From NCBI GenBank assembly GCA_012295225.1, contig WMKK01000011.1, forward strand, positions 335,672 through 399,671: a stretch of 64,000 bases of DNA. The letters are read 5' to 3'. The position numbers and the translations under genes were made by a program. Of this stretch, positions 27,048 through 35,899 are shown one piece after another. The number at the start of each line of letters is the position of its first letter. Position 1 is the stretch's first letter. The notes beneath the pieces were generated by a model that saw only the letters and a list, made by a program, of their open reading frames with translations, did not search any database and was not told the DNA's origin. Origin of the DNA: Ostreococcus mediterraneus (lineage: Eukaryota; Chlorophyta; Mamiellophyceae; Mamiellales; Bathycoccaceae).

Positions 27048-27273
27048 TGAGGACGATGAAGACGAAGACGAAGATGAAGACGTTGAAGACGACGAACCAG
27101 GCCTCGCGGATCTCTACGGTGCCCCGCTCGAAGACGACGAAAGCGAGGAAGACTTTATCGAGGGCGACGCATCGGAAAGCGAGGATATCCTCGACGACGA
27201 CGATGAAGACGACGACGACGACGACGAGGATGAAGACGACGAAGAGCCGAGTAAAAAGGCGCGCACCGAGTAA
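26174..27273 (+). CDS. ANP32-type acidic leucine-rich nuclear phosphoprotein (spliced)
   Basis: Predicted 256 residues from a 9-nt first exon (26174-26182, Met-Asp-Ala), a 329-bp intron, and exon 2 (26512-27273). The donor GTACGT and the acceptor CAG are in matching phase, and the joined start MDAAIQKWCDEMG fits ANP32 N-termini. An intronic GACTAAC is a good branch motif but lies about 145 nt from the acceptor. Four leucine-rich repeats and a cap (TLNTLDGRDEFGNEVDD) are followed by a roughly 110-residue Asp/Glu tract. Family members bind histones, inhibit PP2A or histone acetylation and chaperone chromatin. The alternative is an unspliced start inside exon 2. Confidence 0.88.
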
Positions 27274-27403
27274 TTAACTTCACGAGCAAAAGGAAAAACA
27301 GATGACTTTGGACGGACGGACGTCCTTGTTGATACCATGATGGATGGCTTACGAAGAAGAAGTGTTTTAATTTTACAGAACAGAGCATACACGCACACAA
27401 AAA

Positions 27404-27847
27404 TCACACCATATTATCCGCGCCAGCCGTGCCGTACGCGCTCGCCCGCAACAAACTCGCCGTCTCCCCGCTCGTCCCGCGCACCCGACGCACCACGACG
27501 TACGACGCCAACCCAGCCACCATGACCCCAATCGTCGCCAACAACACCACCGGAGCCGTGATCGTGTACGTCCCGACCGCCACGGTGTACGTGCCCAGGG
27601 ACCCGACCGCATCGGTCACCACCGCGCCCGCGCTCCCGAGCGCCGTGCTCACGCCCGCCATCGCCCCGCTCGACGCCGACGCGCTCGCCGCCGCGCCGCC
27701 CGTGAGCGACATCGATTCCGCCACCGCGGCGCCCGTGAGCACGCCCCCCATCGTCCGTCGCGCGCGACGAACAGTCGCGATCCGGAATCCGAATGCTGCG
27801 TGTCCCGCGATCCCGAACTCGTCCATCGTTTCCTCGTCACCGTTCAT
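27404..27847 (-). CDS. Small hypothetical membrane protein
   Basis: A 147-residue frame with a real ATG and plausible composition: an acidic N-terminus, an Ala/Gly/Ser-rich middle, one clear transmembrane helix (VVLLATIGVMVAGLASYVVV) followed by basic residues (RRVRG), and a short polar tail. No family is recognised. The opposite strand is also open, as an upstream extension of uL4, but that extension lacks organelle-presequence character here. Divergent from uL4 with about 125 bp between starts. A shadow frame remains possible. Confidence 0.5.
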   Translation of the reverse strand: MNGDEETMDEFGIAGHAAFGFRIATVRRARRTMGGVLTGAAVAESMSLTGGAAASASASSGAMAGVSTALGSAGAVVTDAVGSLGTYTVAVGTYTITAPVVLLATIGVMVAGLASYVVVRRVRGTSGETASLLRASAYGTAGADNMV

Positions 27848-27971
27848 GACTCGTCAAAATCCAACCGAGTCCCCACTCCGATGGTGTTTTCTGGGTCACG
27901 ATTGGTCGATGTGGTCGTGCACGTTGGACCCCGGGGTGTGGGGCGTCGCCGCGGCAGAGCTCGCCCGCGGC

Positions 27972-29120
27972 ATGTGGTCGCGAACGTGCGCGCGCGCGCG
28001 AGGCGTGATGGCGATCGCGTCGTCGTCGGCGGCGTCGGCGTCGGCGTCGGCGTCGTCGGCGGCGGTGTTCGGCGTCGGCGGCGCGAGGGCGTGGTCGGGT
28101 GCGCCGCGCGCGCTGGCGCTGGTGGCCACGGCGACAGCATCAGCGTCGTCGACATCGTCGTCGTCGACAACGTCGTGGGGCGCGCGCGCGATGGGCGATG
28201 GGCGCGCGACGGCACGCACCACCGCACGGATGTTTGCGTCGGATGCGTCGGCGACCGCGGCGGCGGCGACGGCGAAGATAACGTGGGATGAAGAGGCGGA
28301 CGCGGACGCGGGCGACGCGCGGTTAGGTTCGCGGACGCTCGACGCGTCGTCGTCGTCTGGCGTGATGGATGTGCGTTGGAACATCAGCGAGACGCAGGGT
28401 AAGGGAATGGATGCCACGATTGCGGTGTATGGGATCGATGGCGAGCGACGCGGGGAGGTGACGTTGCCGGGAAGGATATTCGACGCGCCGTTGCGGGTGG
28501 ACATCGCGCATCGCGTCGTGCGGTGGCAACGCGCGCGCGCGCAGTCGGGTTTGCATAAAACGAAGAGTCGAGGAGAGGTTTCGGGGACGACGCGTAAGGC
28601 TCGACCGCAAAAAGGCCAGGGTCGCGCGCGTGTGGGGAATTTAAAGGCGCCGCAGATGCGCGGCGGCGGCACGGCGCACGGACCGGTGGTGCGTTCGCAC
28701 GAACACAGTTTGCCGAAAAAGGTGCGGCGACTTGGGCTCAAGGTGGCGCTGAGCGCGAAAGCGGCGGAAGGGAAGATTATTGTCGTGGATACATTTGCGG
28801 GTTTAGAACCCAAGACGCGCGCGATGAAGGATTTACTCGAACGCTTGACTGGGGACGTCGGGTTAGCCGCGGGCGGCGTCTACCATTCGTCTTTGATTGT
28901 CGACGGCGAGTTTGAAGAGGGCGACGAGGATGCGATCGAAAACGAAGCCGTGACGCCAAACGCATTGGTGCGTTTGTCGTCGCGGAACTTGCCACACGTC
29001 CAAGTGTTGCCTCAAATCGGCTTGAACGTGTATAGCATTTTGAAGCACCGAAGTTTAATCCTCACGCGCGGCGGATTGGAACAGCTTATTTCGCGCTTAG
29101 ACGCGCCCATTAATAGATGA
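27972..29120 (+). CDS. Organellar ribosomal protein uL4, probably mitochondrial
   Basis: Predicted 382 residues. The first about 120 are an Ala/Ser/Arg-rich presequence. The uL4 core begins near VYGIDGERRGEVTLPGRIF. The extended loop that lines the exit tunnel is visible (SRGEVSGTTRKARPQKGQGR, then GGGTAHGPVVRSHEHSLPKK), followed by KVRRLGLKVALSAKAAEGK. The GTAHGP...RSHE and RRLGLKVALS wording is closer to mitochondrial/alphaproteobacterial uL4 than to plastid forms, but the compartment is inferred. Several in-frame ATGs exist (27846, 27909, 27972, 28008). 27972 starts a basic, acid-free presequence (MWSRTCARARG) and leaves room for the divergent small gene. Confidence 0.88.
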   Translation: MWSRTCARARGVMAIASSSAASASASASSAAVFGVGGARAWSGAPRALALVATATASASSTSSSSTTSWGARAMGDGRATARTTARMFASDASATAAAATAKITWDEEADADAGDARLGSRTLDASSSSGVMDVRWNISETQGKGMDATIAVYGIDGERRGEVTLPGRIFDAPLRVDIAHRVVRWQRARAQSGLHKTKSRGEVSGTTRKARPQKGQGRARVGNLKAPQMRGGGTAHGPVVRSHEHSLPKKVRRLGLKVALSAKAAEGKIIVVDTFAGLEPKTRAMKDLLERLTGDVGLAAGGVYHSSLIVDGEFEEGDEDAIENEAVTPNALVRLSSRNLPHVQVLPQIGLNVYSILKHRSLILTRGGLEQLISRLDAPINR

Positions 29121-29142
29121 TGATGATGATGATGATGATGAT
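29117..29142. repeat. ATG/GAT trinucleotide microsatellite
   Basis: About eight GAT units begin at the uL4 stop codon and extend into the 3' flank. Confidence 0.85.
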
Positions 29143-29195
29143 GGTACCGGTAATAATAAATTTTACGTACTGCTGCGTTTAATAATAAAATCCAA

Positions 29196-30284
29196 TCACC
29201 ACGTGAGATACATATCCTTGGTGTACCCCAACGCCTCCAACGCCGGCAGCACGGCGAATTTGAGCATCGGTGGCGGGCCGCAGATGAGGATTTGCGTGTT
29301 CTTCCCGGGCGGCGGCATGTGTTCGGCGATCATCTCCTTCGTGATGAACCCCGAGGAGTACGCCCACCCTTGCTTTGGCGGACGGTCGAGGGTGTAGTGC
29401 GCCTTGAACTTGTCTTTGCCGTGCTCGGCGACGGCGGCTTCTATTTCCTCTCGGCACAAAATATCCTCCTCGGTTTGATTCGCAAACAATAAACTCATTG
29501 GCACCCGGTCACCGTTATCTAAAATCGCGCGCGATATTTGCAGCATGGGCGTGATGCCGCTACCGCCCGCAATCATTCCGATATTCTTGCACGTGCGCGT
29601 CTCGAATCCGCCGCCTTGCGACTTTAATCGCTTAACCAAAAACTTCCCACGACCGGCATACGTCTTCATGCCCTTGGGGCCATAAAACTTGCACGAATCA
29701 CCAACCTTTAACGCGTCTAAGAGTTGCGTCACCTTGCCCCCGAGCGGGAACTTTTCGCACGGTTTGTACACTTTAATGACAAAGACGACGACGCCTACGT
29801 CGTCGTCTGAACTCGTCGGCGTGTACGGCCGTTCGTGTCTCTCACCCGTCTTTTCATCCACAAACGCGATGCCCACGTGCTGGCCCACGGGCAACCCTAA
29901 TATGTGGTTTGCCGTGGGCAAAGCAAACGTCAACCGCACGGTATCCGGCGAGATTTGCTCCCGTTTCGCCAACGCGAGCGTCACGTCGCCTCCATCCGAG
30001 CCCAGCAGCGTCAGCCTTCTGTTTTTAAATAGACTCTTCTTGCGTGCCGACCCCGACAGTGTCATCCGCATGCGCATGAACACGTCGAACGCCACGCACA
30101 TCAGCGCCACGAGCGCCGCAATCAGGGTGATTGAATTCACAAACTCCGCGCTCCCGCGCTCCCCGGGGAACTCGTGCAGCGCGGTTGGCAACGGGAACAC
30201 GGCGCGTTGCCACGCGCGAAACGCGCGCACGTTGGCGGCGACGCCGGGCGAGTTGTACAGCGCCATGAGCGAGTTGAATGGCAT
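29196..30284 (-). CDS. CBR1: NADH-cytochrome b5 reductase
   Basis: Predicted 362-residue FAD enzyme that passes electrons from NADH to cytochrome b5 for fatty-acid desaturation and related reactions. The FAD motif RPYTPTS, the pyrophosphate-loop segment GGKVTQLLD, the NADH-binding GMIAGGSGITPMLQ and the terminal CGPPPMLK...LGY are all present. A single hydrophobic anchor (SITLIAALVALMCVAFDVF) near residue 60 suggests membrane attachment at the ER or outer mitochondrial membrane. It is preceded by an unusual lumenal or N-terminal segment of about 50 residues. The frame opens at a GTG at 30296; the ATG at 30284 is used. A bare nitrate-reductase FAD domain is excluded by the anchor and complete length. 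Confidence 0.93.
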   Translation of the reverse strand: MPFNSLMALYNSPGVAANVRAFRAWQRAVFPLPTALHEFPGERGSAEFVNSITLIAALVALMCVAFDVFMRMRMTLSGSARKKSLFKNRRLTLLGSDGGDVTLALAKREQISPDTVRLTFALPTANHILGLPVGQHVGIAFVDEKTGERHERPYTPTSSDDDVGVVVFVIKVYKPCEKFPLGGKVTQLLDALKVGDSCKFYGPKGMKTYAGRGKFLVKRLKSQGGGFETRTCKNIGMIAGGSGITPMLQISRAILDNGDRVPMSLLFANQTEEDILCREEIEAAVAEHGKDKFKAHYTLDRPPKQGWAYSSGFITKEMIAEHMPPPGKNTQILICGPPPMLKFAVLPALEALGYTKDMYLTW

Positions 30285-30548
30285 TTGCGTTTTCACAGTG
30301 CGTTGTGCGTGCGAACGTACTCGACGGCAGCGGTGTGTGGATCGACGGAAGATTCATTCAACCGCGGGGCGACGTCGTCGTCGTCCAGTCGTTTGTTTAT
30401 TTATACCCGTAACTTTTGCGAGGGATGGTCTGACCGGAGTCGGGACACGATTTAGCTGTTCTCACAGTATCGTATTGGACAGCGTATGAGTCGATGATTT
30501 GTTCACCAAGGAATAAATCTCAACTCAAAACAAAACTCCATAGTTAAG

Positions 30549-30622
30549 GTTCGGGTAGCTCAGTTGGTAGCAGCGCGTGCCTCACACGCACGAGGTCGGG
30601 GGATCGAGACCCTCCTCGAATA
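30549..30622 (+). tRNA. tRNA-Val (anticodon CAC)
   Basis: A 74-nt cloverleaf can be folded by hand. The acceptor stem is GTTCGGG/CTCGAAT, with G-U pairs at the first and sixth positions. The D arm is built on TAGCTCAGTTGG. The anticodon stem CGTGC/GCACG closes the loop CTCACAC, reading Val codon GTG. There is a five-base variable loop and a T arm GGGGG/CCCTC around ATCGAGA. There is no intron. The A box is canonical; the T loop starts with A rather than T. TTTT (30630-30633) and TTTTT (30638-30642) downstream fit RNA polymerase III termination. Confidence 0.9.
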
Positions 30623-30629
30623 CTTTATA

Positions 30630-30642
30630 TTTTACTCTTTTT
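30630..30642 (+). terminator. RNA polymerase III oligo-T terminator
   Basis: Two T runs (four and five T) begin 8 bp after the tRNA-Val discriminator base, as expected for a Pol III transcript. Confidence 0.7.
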
Positions 30643-30856
30643 AAGCCTATCATTTTTGATTTTGATTTTTTATAAACATAAAACAATTTCTCCCGTAAGT
30701 GATACAACTTTTGTGTGTAAAATACGCGTTATTGGTCACGCATGGGTGTCCGTGGTCCGTGGTCGGCGCGATGGCATCGCCGTCGGCATCGATTCGCATC
30801 TGTTGAACGCGCACCCCGAGCCCGTGACGAGTATGAAAGCTTTTAAAAGCACGCGA

Positions 30857-30888
<32 letters not shown>

Positions 30889-31731
30889 CAAATGTCACGC
30901 GTGTGCTTGGCCATCATAACGCATTATACGTCAGACAGAAATCATCTCGCGCCGAGCGATTTATTTGATGGCGATGCATACGAAGGTCTCTTCGCCCGCT
31001 GCGTTCGAAGACGCACCCGCGCACATCCGGCGCGATCGCGTGCACCGAATGCGTCTTCGATGCCGCCTCCTTGTCGGCGTCTATTGACCTGAACCGACTT
31101 CTATCGCGCAGTCAACACCGCTTTTCTGCTTAACGCCTTTCTTTGGAGGACGTTCGTCCGCGTGTCGTCTTTTTTTTCGCCGACTCGCGTCGTCTCGCGC
31201 CACGCACGCACCTACGTAGGCGCGCGCGCCTGGACACTTGGCAAGATATCATCTCTATCTACATCGTGTATCTGTGTACCGCGCACGCACGTTGAAGGTC
31301 TAGACCGTCGACCCAGTGGCGCCTCGAAGTGGCGCTCCAGGGCGAGCTGTCGTCCCAGAAAAAGCGCCTCCCCCGACGCGCGCGCTGGCGCACCGCACAC
31401 CGCGACGCTCGACGCGCCGACGATCAGGCGATCGACGCATCGCGACGGACACTCGCGCGCGCGTGGGCGTCACTTCACTCCAGCGCGTCGCGCGTGCGCG
31501 TCAAAACGCGCGGCGGACTGGTGCACGCGACGAAGCAGAGTGTACGCGCCGAGGAGGAGGAGGCACCGCGCGCGCGGTGAGACGGACGCGTAACCTTTTG
31601 GGTGTGTTGTTAGTGGTATGTTTTATTGACCGGTACCGGTACGGTACGGCAGGAGTCGTTCGACACACGAAACCTTGGGTCGCGCGCGTCTCGTCTCGAC
31701 GAGCGGAGACGCGCGCGGCGCGGTGCGACGC
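30643..31731. other. Gene-poor interval between tRNA-Val and the phytase-like gene
   Basis: About 1.1 kb with no frame that resembles a protein family. It holds a GAC trinucleotide tract (about 30856-30885). The longest frame (143 codons at 31162-31593) is Arg/Ser/His-rich, with no conserved block. It may hold 3' UTR of the minus-strand gene or an unrecognised RNA. Confidence 0.45.
30856..30885. repeat. GAC trinucleotide microsatellite
   Basis: About nine to ten GAC units in the interval downstream of tRNA-Val. Confidence 0.85.
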
Positions 31732-33393
31732 TTACGCGAGGACGAGTGTGGCACCGAAAGTGATGAGGGCGGCCAAGGTCGAGGCGGCGAAGCCGGCACT
31801 GGACTTGGCGGGGACATCGTTGATGGTTGGGTCGATGAGCTCGGCGATGGAGACGTTGAGGCGGATGATGTCCACGGTGGACACTTTGTTGCTCTCCAGA
31901 CCAAAGTCGTTGTCGTTGGCGATGGCCATGGTGTAGTTGTTCAAGAAAGCGAAGCCCTCGACCTTGGCACCTTCTCCTCGGGCGACGTAACCATCAACCG
32001 TGGCCGTGTCAACGAGGAGCTTTTTCGTGGCGAAGGCGTTGAAGCCAAGCTTGGCGGTGACGTCGGTCTTCTTCACGAGCACATTGAGAGACGCGGCGGA
32101 GTTTGTGGACTCACTGATGTATTCCGCATCAGTGAAGTCAGCGATGTGAATGCGCACGCTCGGATCGCGCTCGAGTACGGCGATGACTTGCTTGTTGTTC
32201 TGCACACCGTACTCGGTTCCTAACCAGAACGCCCCGGAGACCTTGACCTTGTCCATGCTGCTGAAAGACGTGTATCCCCACTCTTGGTACGAATCAAGCG
32301 GGTACAACTTCGTACCGATCATTTTCGCGTCGAGAGGATCGGTGATGTTGAGAAAGGCAACCAAGGTGAATTCGCAGTCTTTGCCGGTTTCGGTACTACT
32401 GGAGTCGAGACCGGCTTCGGTTCGGTACGTCGAGTTCGTGACGACCATACAACTTTGCATGAATGCGGCGGCCGTCTTACCATCCGGGCTCACAGCGACG
32501 CCCTCGAGGCCACGGTTAGCGCGGCGTTGATCGTACGACCGCGGGAGGATGTTCTTCACCGTGTAACCCGCATTTGGAAGGCTGATGCTTTCCGGAACGT
32601 ATCGTACTTTCACCATACCGCAGTCCGTGGTGCTCGAGAAATCGATGTTAATCACGGAGATCGAAGGGTTGTACTCGTCAACGACCACGGCATAGTTCGT
32701 GCCTGGAATCGGTTGGATGTCCTCCATGTCTTGTCCACCTTGATCATAGGCAAGCGCAGTTCGGCACCAGCCATCGTACGGCGTGTCGTCGTTGCCATTC
32801 GTCGGCAAGCCAGTTACATCCGTTGTGAGCCCACTTGGTGCTGTAGCGCGCTTCAAGTTGCAAGCTTTGTCGAGGACAAAACGGTTGTTGGTCTTATCCA
32901 AAGTACCCTTGATAACCGTCGGCGAAAATTTCGGAACCGGGAAGCCTTTACCCGTCGATACGTTCGGGCCCCCATACCCGCTGGGATACGTGTACTTGGG
33001 TGTTGTCGCAGTGAAATCGTCGCTGATATCGCCGCAATCTTGGTTTGGGCCGCGGTCGGTCACACCCATGAGATGAATTGTTCCGTCAGAACCGACGGAG
33101 TGCAAAGTTAAACCCGAACCGATGGCCGGCGTATCGTAGCACGTCGCGAAGAAGCTCCTCGAGTCGCAGTCCGTGCCATTTAACATCGCGTCGTTTTTGG
33201 CCTCCGCATCCGTGAGGAACGAGTTAAGCGTCTGCAAACCGTTCGGTGAGTATACATTTGTCACATCGACAAGAACTGACGCCGGCGACGCCGCGCTCGT
33301 GAAGAGATCATGCGTCCCGTAGAGATTCGCCGCCGCAGCGGCGACGTCGGCGAGCGCCGCGACGCCGACGATCGCGAGTCCGACCGCGTTCAT
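31732..33393 (-). CDS. Secreted, probably GPI-anchored phytase-like esterase
   Basis: Predicted 553 residues. A signal peptide (AIVGVAALADVAAAAANL) precedes a beta-propeller-like domain similar to the 'esterase-like activity of phytase' family. Typical segments are GTIHLMGVTDRGPNQDC, a Glu-rich EDIQPIPGTNYAVVVDEY block, the NRGLEGVAVSPDGKTAAAFM motif and GAKVEGFAFLNNYTMAIAND. Several N-glycosylation sequons and paired Cys support secretion. The C-terminus ends in a small-residue site followed by a hydrophobic tail (FAASTLAALITFGATLVLA) with no basic stop-transfer, as for GPI anchoring. A role in releasing phosphate from extracellular organic phosphate is plausible but inferred. The start at 33393 is an ATG directly before the signal peptide. 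Confidence 0.8.
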   Translation of the reverse strand: MNAVGLAIVGVAALADVAAAAANLYGTHDLFTSAASPASVLVDVTNVYSPNGLQTLNSFLTDAEAKNDAMLNGTDCDSRSFFATCYDTPAIGSGLTLHSVGSDGTIHLMGVTDRGPNQDCGDISDDFTATTPKYTYPSGYGGPNVSTGKGFPVPKFSPTVIKGTLDKTNNRFVLDKACNLKRATAPSGLTTDVTGLPTNGNDDTPYDGWCRTALAYDQGGQDMEDIQPIPGTNYAVVVDEYNPSISVINIDFSSTTDCGMVKVRYVPESISLPNAGYTVKNILPRSYDQRRANRGLEGVAVSPDGKTAAAFMQSCMVVTNSTYRTEAGLDSSSTETGKDCEFTLVAFLNITDPLDAKMIGTKLYPLDSYQEWGYTSFSSMDKVKVSGAFWLGTEYGVQNNKQVIAVLERDPSVRIHIADFTDAEYISESTNSAASLNVLVKKTDVTAKLGFNAFATKKLLVDTATVDGYVARGEGAKVEGFAFLNNYTMAIANDNDFGLESNKVSTVDIIRLNVSIAELIDPTINDVPAKSSAGFAASTLAALITFGATLVLA

Positions 33394-34491
33394 ATTTTTT
33401 GTCTTCCTTCGCGTTCGTTCGACGCAACGTCACACGTCACACGTAAACGTATTCCTGTCCTTCGCGTTCGTTCGCCGTGACGGAGAATCGCGCGCCGTTG
33501 TTAGTTTCCCGCGCGGACGCGCCGAGTGAATATTCTTCCACGCGTTGACGGTTCGCATCGCCGCCTCCGAAAAGATTCCGCACGGCATATTCACGTATAC
33601 GAGTACTAAAAACCAATAGTTGGTACTAATAAAACGCAAAAATATTTTTTTAAGGCTGGAATGTGACGCATGTCAATACTGTTTGTACATACACACTGAT
33701 CCAACACGGGACTCGCCTCGTCCACGCGATGGGCTTCGCGACGCTTCGCGACGCGCGGTCGCGGTCGCCGTCGCGGTGCGGTCGCCTCGCGTCGTCGCCA
33801 CGTCCGTCGTCGATGGAGGATCGACCGGTGGTGGTGGTGGTGGTGGTGGTGGCGGATCGACCGTCGGTGGTGGTGGTGGTGGCGGCGGATCGACCGTCGG
33901 TGGTGGTGGTGGTGGCGGATCGACCGTCGGTGGTGGTGGAGCCGTGCGCTGGGGACGACGTGGAATCGCGACGGGCATCGCGACATCACGGCTCGTGCCG
34001 CGGCCGCGGCACCGGCGAGTGCGCGACGGCGCGCGCGACGGCGCGCGCGCTCGCCGCGGTGCTCGCGCGCTGGTGGTGACGTGGCGCCACGCGGACGCGG
34101 GTCTGGAAGATGAACCGACATGGTACAGTTGTGTGAGTAAACAGTATGAATATATGGACCACCTGGACCCCACGACGTTTGGACGTTTGGACGTTGCACG
34201 GTGCACGTTGGACGGTCGTCGACGCCTCGCGCGCCTGAAGCGCGCCTCGATGCGTTGCTTTGGCGAACGCGCGCGCGCGTGGGACGCGTGCGTGGTGTGT
34301 CAAGGTGTGAATCACAAGCGACGGCGGCGGCGGGCGGCGGCCACAGACACCCACGGACGGGTCAAACTATAAAATACATCGTACACGGCGCAGCGGCACA
34401 GCGCACGCGACGGTACGCGCGATGACGGGTACGCGAACGCGCGCCTTTGTCCTCAACACGCGCGCACGAGAACGTGTGCGTCGCGGTGACA
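33394..34491. other. Low-complexity interval with GGT minisatellite
   Basis: About 1.1 kb without a supported gene. The minisatellite at 33818-33943 keeps several frames open on both strands (poly-Gly plus; poly-Pro or poly-His minus). A 250-codon plus frame (33620-34372) and a 177-codon minus frame come from this. Confidence 0.45.
33818..33943. repeat. GGT-rich minisatellite with GGATCGACCGTC spacers
   Basis: Four blocks of about 18-27 bp of GGT repeats are separated by the conserved 12-mer GGATCGACCGTC or a close variant. The period is a multiple of three, so all frames read through. Translated forward it would be poly-Gly with Ser-Thr; on the reverse strand it is poly-Pro with Thr-Val-Asp. 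Confidence 0.85.
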
Positions 34492-34725
34492 TCACGCGTC
34501 GTCTTCATCGCGCGCGACGTCGACGACGCGCGCGACCTCCTCCTGCGTCTCATCCACGCCCACGTCCACGGTGACGCGCGACGGCGATTCCTCGCGCACC
34601 GCGACCGCGATCGCGCCATCGGGATCGGCCACGCCGACCGCTTTCGCGCGCCACTCAGGCACTCCGCGAACGCGCTCGACCACCCGCGCGCGCGCGCGCG
34701 CGCCCAGCCGACGGTTCAGGCGCAT
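34492..34725 (-). CDS. Small hypothetical protein, tentative
   Basis: A 77-codon frame from an ATG at 34725, not recognised. Its composition is more protein-like than the Arg/His-rich frames on the other strand. A basic N-terminus (MRLNRRLGARARARVVERV) is followed by alternating strands (WRAKAVGVADPDGAIAVAV, then RVTVDVGVDETQEEVARVV) and an acidic end. It would be head to head with the plastid protein at 34806, 80 bp away. The frame remains open upstream to a GTG at 34887. Evidence is composition only. Confidence 0.35.
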   Translation of the reverse strand: MRLNRRLGARARARVVERVRGVPEWRAKAVGVADPDGAIAVAVREESPSRVTVDVGVDETQEEVARVVDVARDEDDA

Positions 34726-34805
34726 CGTTGGCGCTTTGGCCAGTCGCGGCAGACCGCGGCGCGCGCGTTCGCGGCAGACCGCGACGCGCGCGACGGGCGG
34801 TCGCG

Positions 34806-35810
34806 ATGGCGGCGACGACGATGGCGATAGTGTCCGCGGCGCCGCGCGCGCGACGTCGCGGGTACGCGTCGGCGTCCACGGCGTCATCGCGGTCGTCGTC
34901 GTCGTCGTTCGGCGCGAAGGTGGCGGCGCGGTCGTTGGCGATCGGCGGGCGGCGCGGCGCGCGCGCGCGCGCGCGGATGGATGGCGATGCCGTCGAGGAC
35001 GACGAGGAAGATGGTGGTGGTGGTGATGCCGCGCGACGACGACGCGTCTTGTCCACGTCGTCGTCGTCGTCGTCGTCGTCGGTCTCGCGGCGCGACACGG
35101 TGGCGCAGCACTTTGTGAATCTGAAAAACGGCGTCGAGGCGTTGCCGACGCTCCGACGCATGGGCGTGTCGTCGTTCACGTATATTCGTATCCAATCGTC
35201 TTTACTCGAAGCCGGGAATGTGGAGAAGATGGTGCTTGAGCTTGATTCGTCGCTGTTGCTCGCGCTCGCGCTCGGCCGGTCGTGTTTCGTGTGGGATTAC
35301 GGCTCGCGCGACGTCAATCCGCTCAAGAGCAACGGGAATTCGCGAGCGTTGTGGTACGGCGCCGAGTTCGTGCGCTACGCCACGCGCAAGGAGTGGTTTG
35401 GGAACACGTCCGTTCCCCCGGTGTTGCGTGGGAAAAACGTCGAGCGGGATTTTGCGACGAAATTGACGATGTTGAGTCGCGGCGCCAAGCGAAAGCTTCG
35501 GTACTATCGGCAATTCATCCCGGACGACGTCGACGATGTGCGACTTCTGGGCGTGTACAAAGCCACGACGCATGATGATGATAACGAGTTTTATCGCAAC
35601 GTATTACACGCCGAGGAGTTTGGGGCGAGGCGAGCGGAGAGAGACCCGAGCGGTGTGGTCGGCGACGTCGACGAGGCGACGACGATTCGCGCCATCAAAG
35701 AATTAGGATTCAACATCTTTTACAGCGGTGCCGAAGAGCCGGTGTGGCTGAATCAACTCCGCGGTAACAGCACTAGCGATAGCGATAGCGATAGTGATAG
35801 CGGCATGTAG
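34806..35810 (+). CDS. Conserved-looking plastid protein of unknown function
   Basis: Predicted 334 residues, no domain recognised. The first about 95 residues are an Arg/Ser/Ala-rich transit-like sequence with an acidic patch, then a serine run. The folded part starts at TVAQHFVNLKNGVEALPTL. Its best-formed segment is TYIRIQSSLLEAGNVEKMVL followed by ALALGRSCFVWDYGSRD, and it continues to LGFNIFYSGAEEPVWLNQ. A short Ser-Asp repeat ends the protein. The ordered central part looks like a real conserved fold, but I do not know its role. The ATG at 34806 starts the presequence; an upstream ATG at 34728 adds a less likely Arg-rich stretch. Convergent with POLH. Confidence 0.75.
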   Translation: MAATTMAIVSAAPRARRRGYASASTASSRSSSSSFGAKVAARSLAIGGRRGARARARMDGDAVEDDEEDGGGGDAARRRRVLSTSSSSSSSSVSRRDTVAQHFVNLKNGVEALPTLRRMGVSSFTYIRIQSSLLEAGNVEKMVLELDSSLLLALALGRSCFVWDYGSRDVNPLKSNGNSRALWYGAEFVRYATRKEWFGNTSVPPVLRGKNVERDFATKLTMLSRGAKRKLRYYRQFIPDDVDDVRLLGVYKATTHDDDNEFYRNVLHAEEFGARRAERDPSGVVGDVDEATTIRAIKELGFNIFYSGAEEPVWLNQLRGNSTSDSDSDSDSGM

Positions 35811-35899
35811 GAATGCATCATCAAACCTGATACTGAAACTAAAAACTAAAACTAACCGCCTATTTTTACGTACAGAAGTACCGGTAGCGCGCGCAACTA

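Noticed and set aside
31162-31593. 143-codon plus frame
   Set aside because: Arg/Ser/His composition typical of non-coding GC-rich DNA; no domain, and weak context.
33620-34372. 250-codon plus frame and 177-codon minus frame over the minisatellite
   Set aside because: Open only because the repeat has no stop in any frame; the flanks are Arg-rich and unconserved in appearance.
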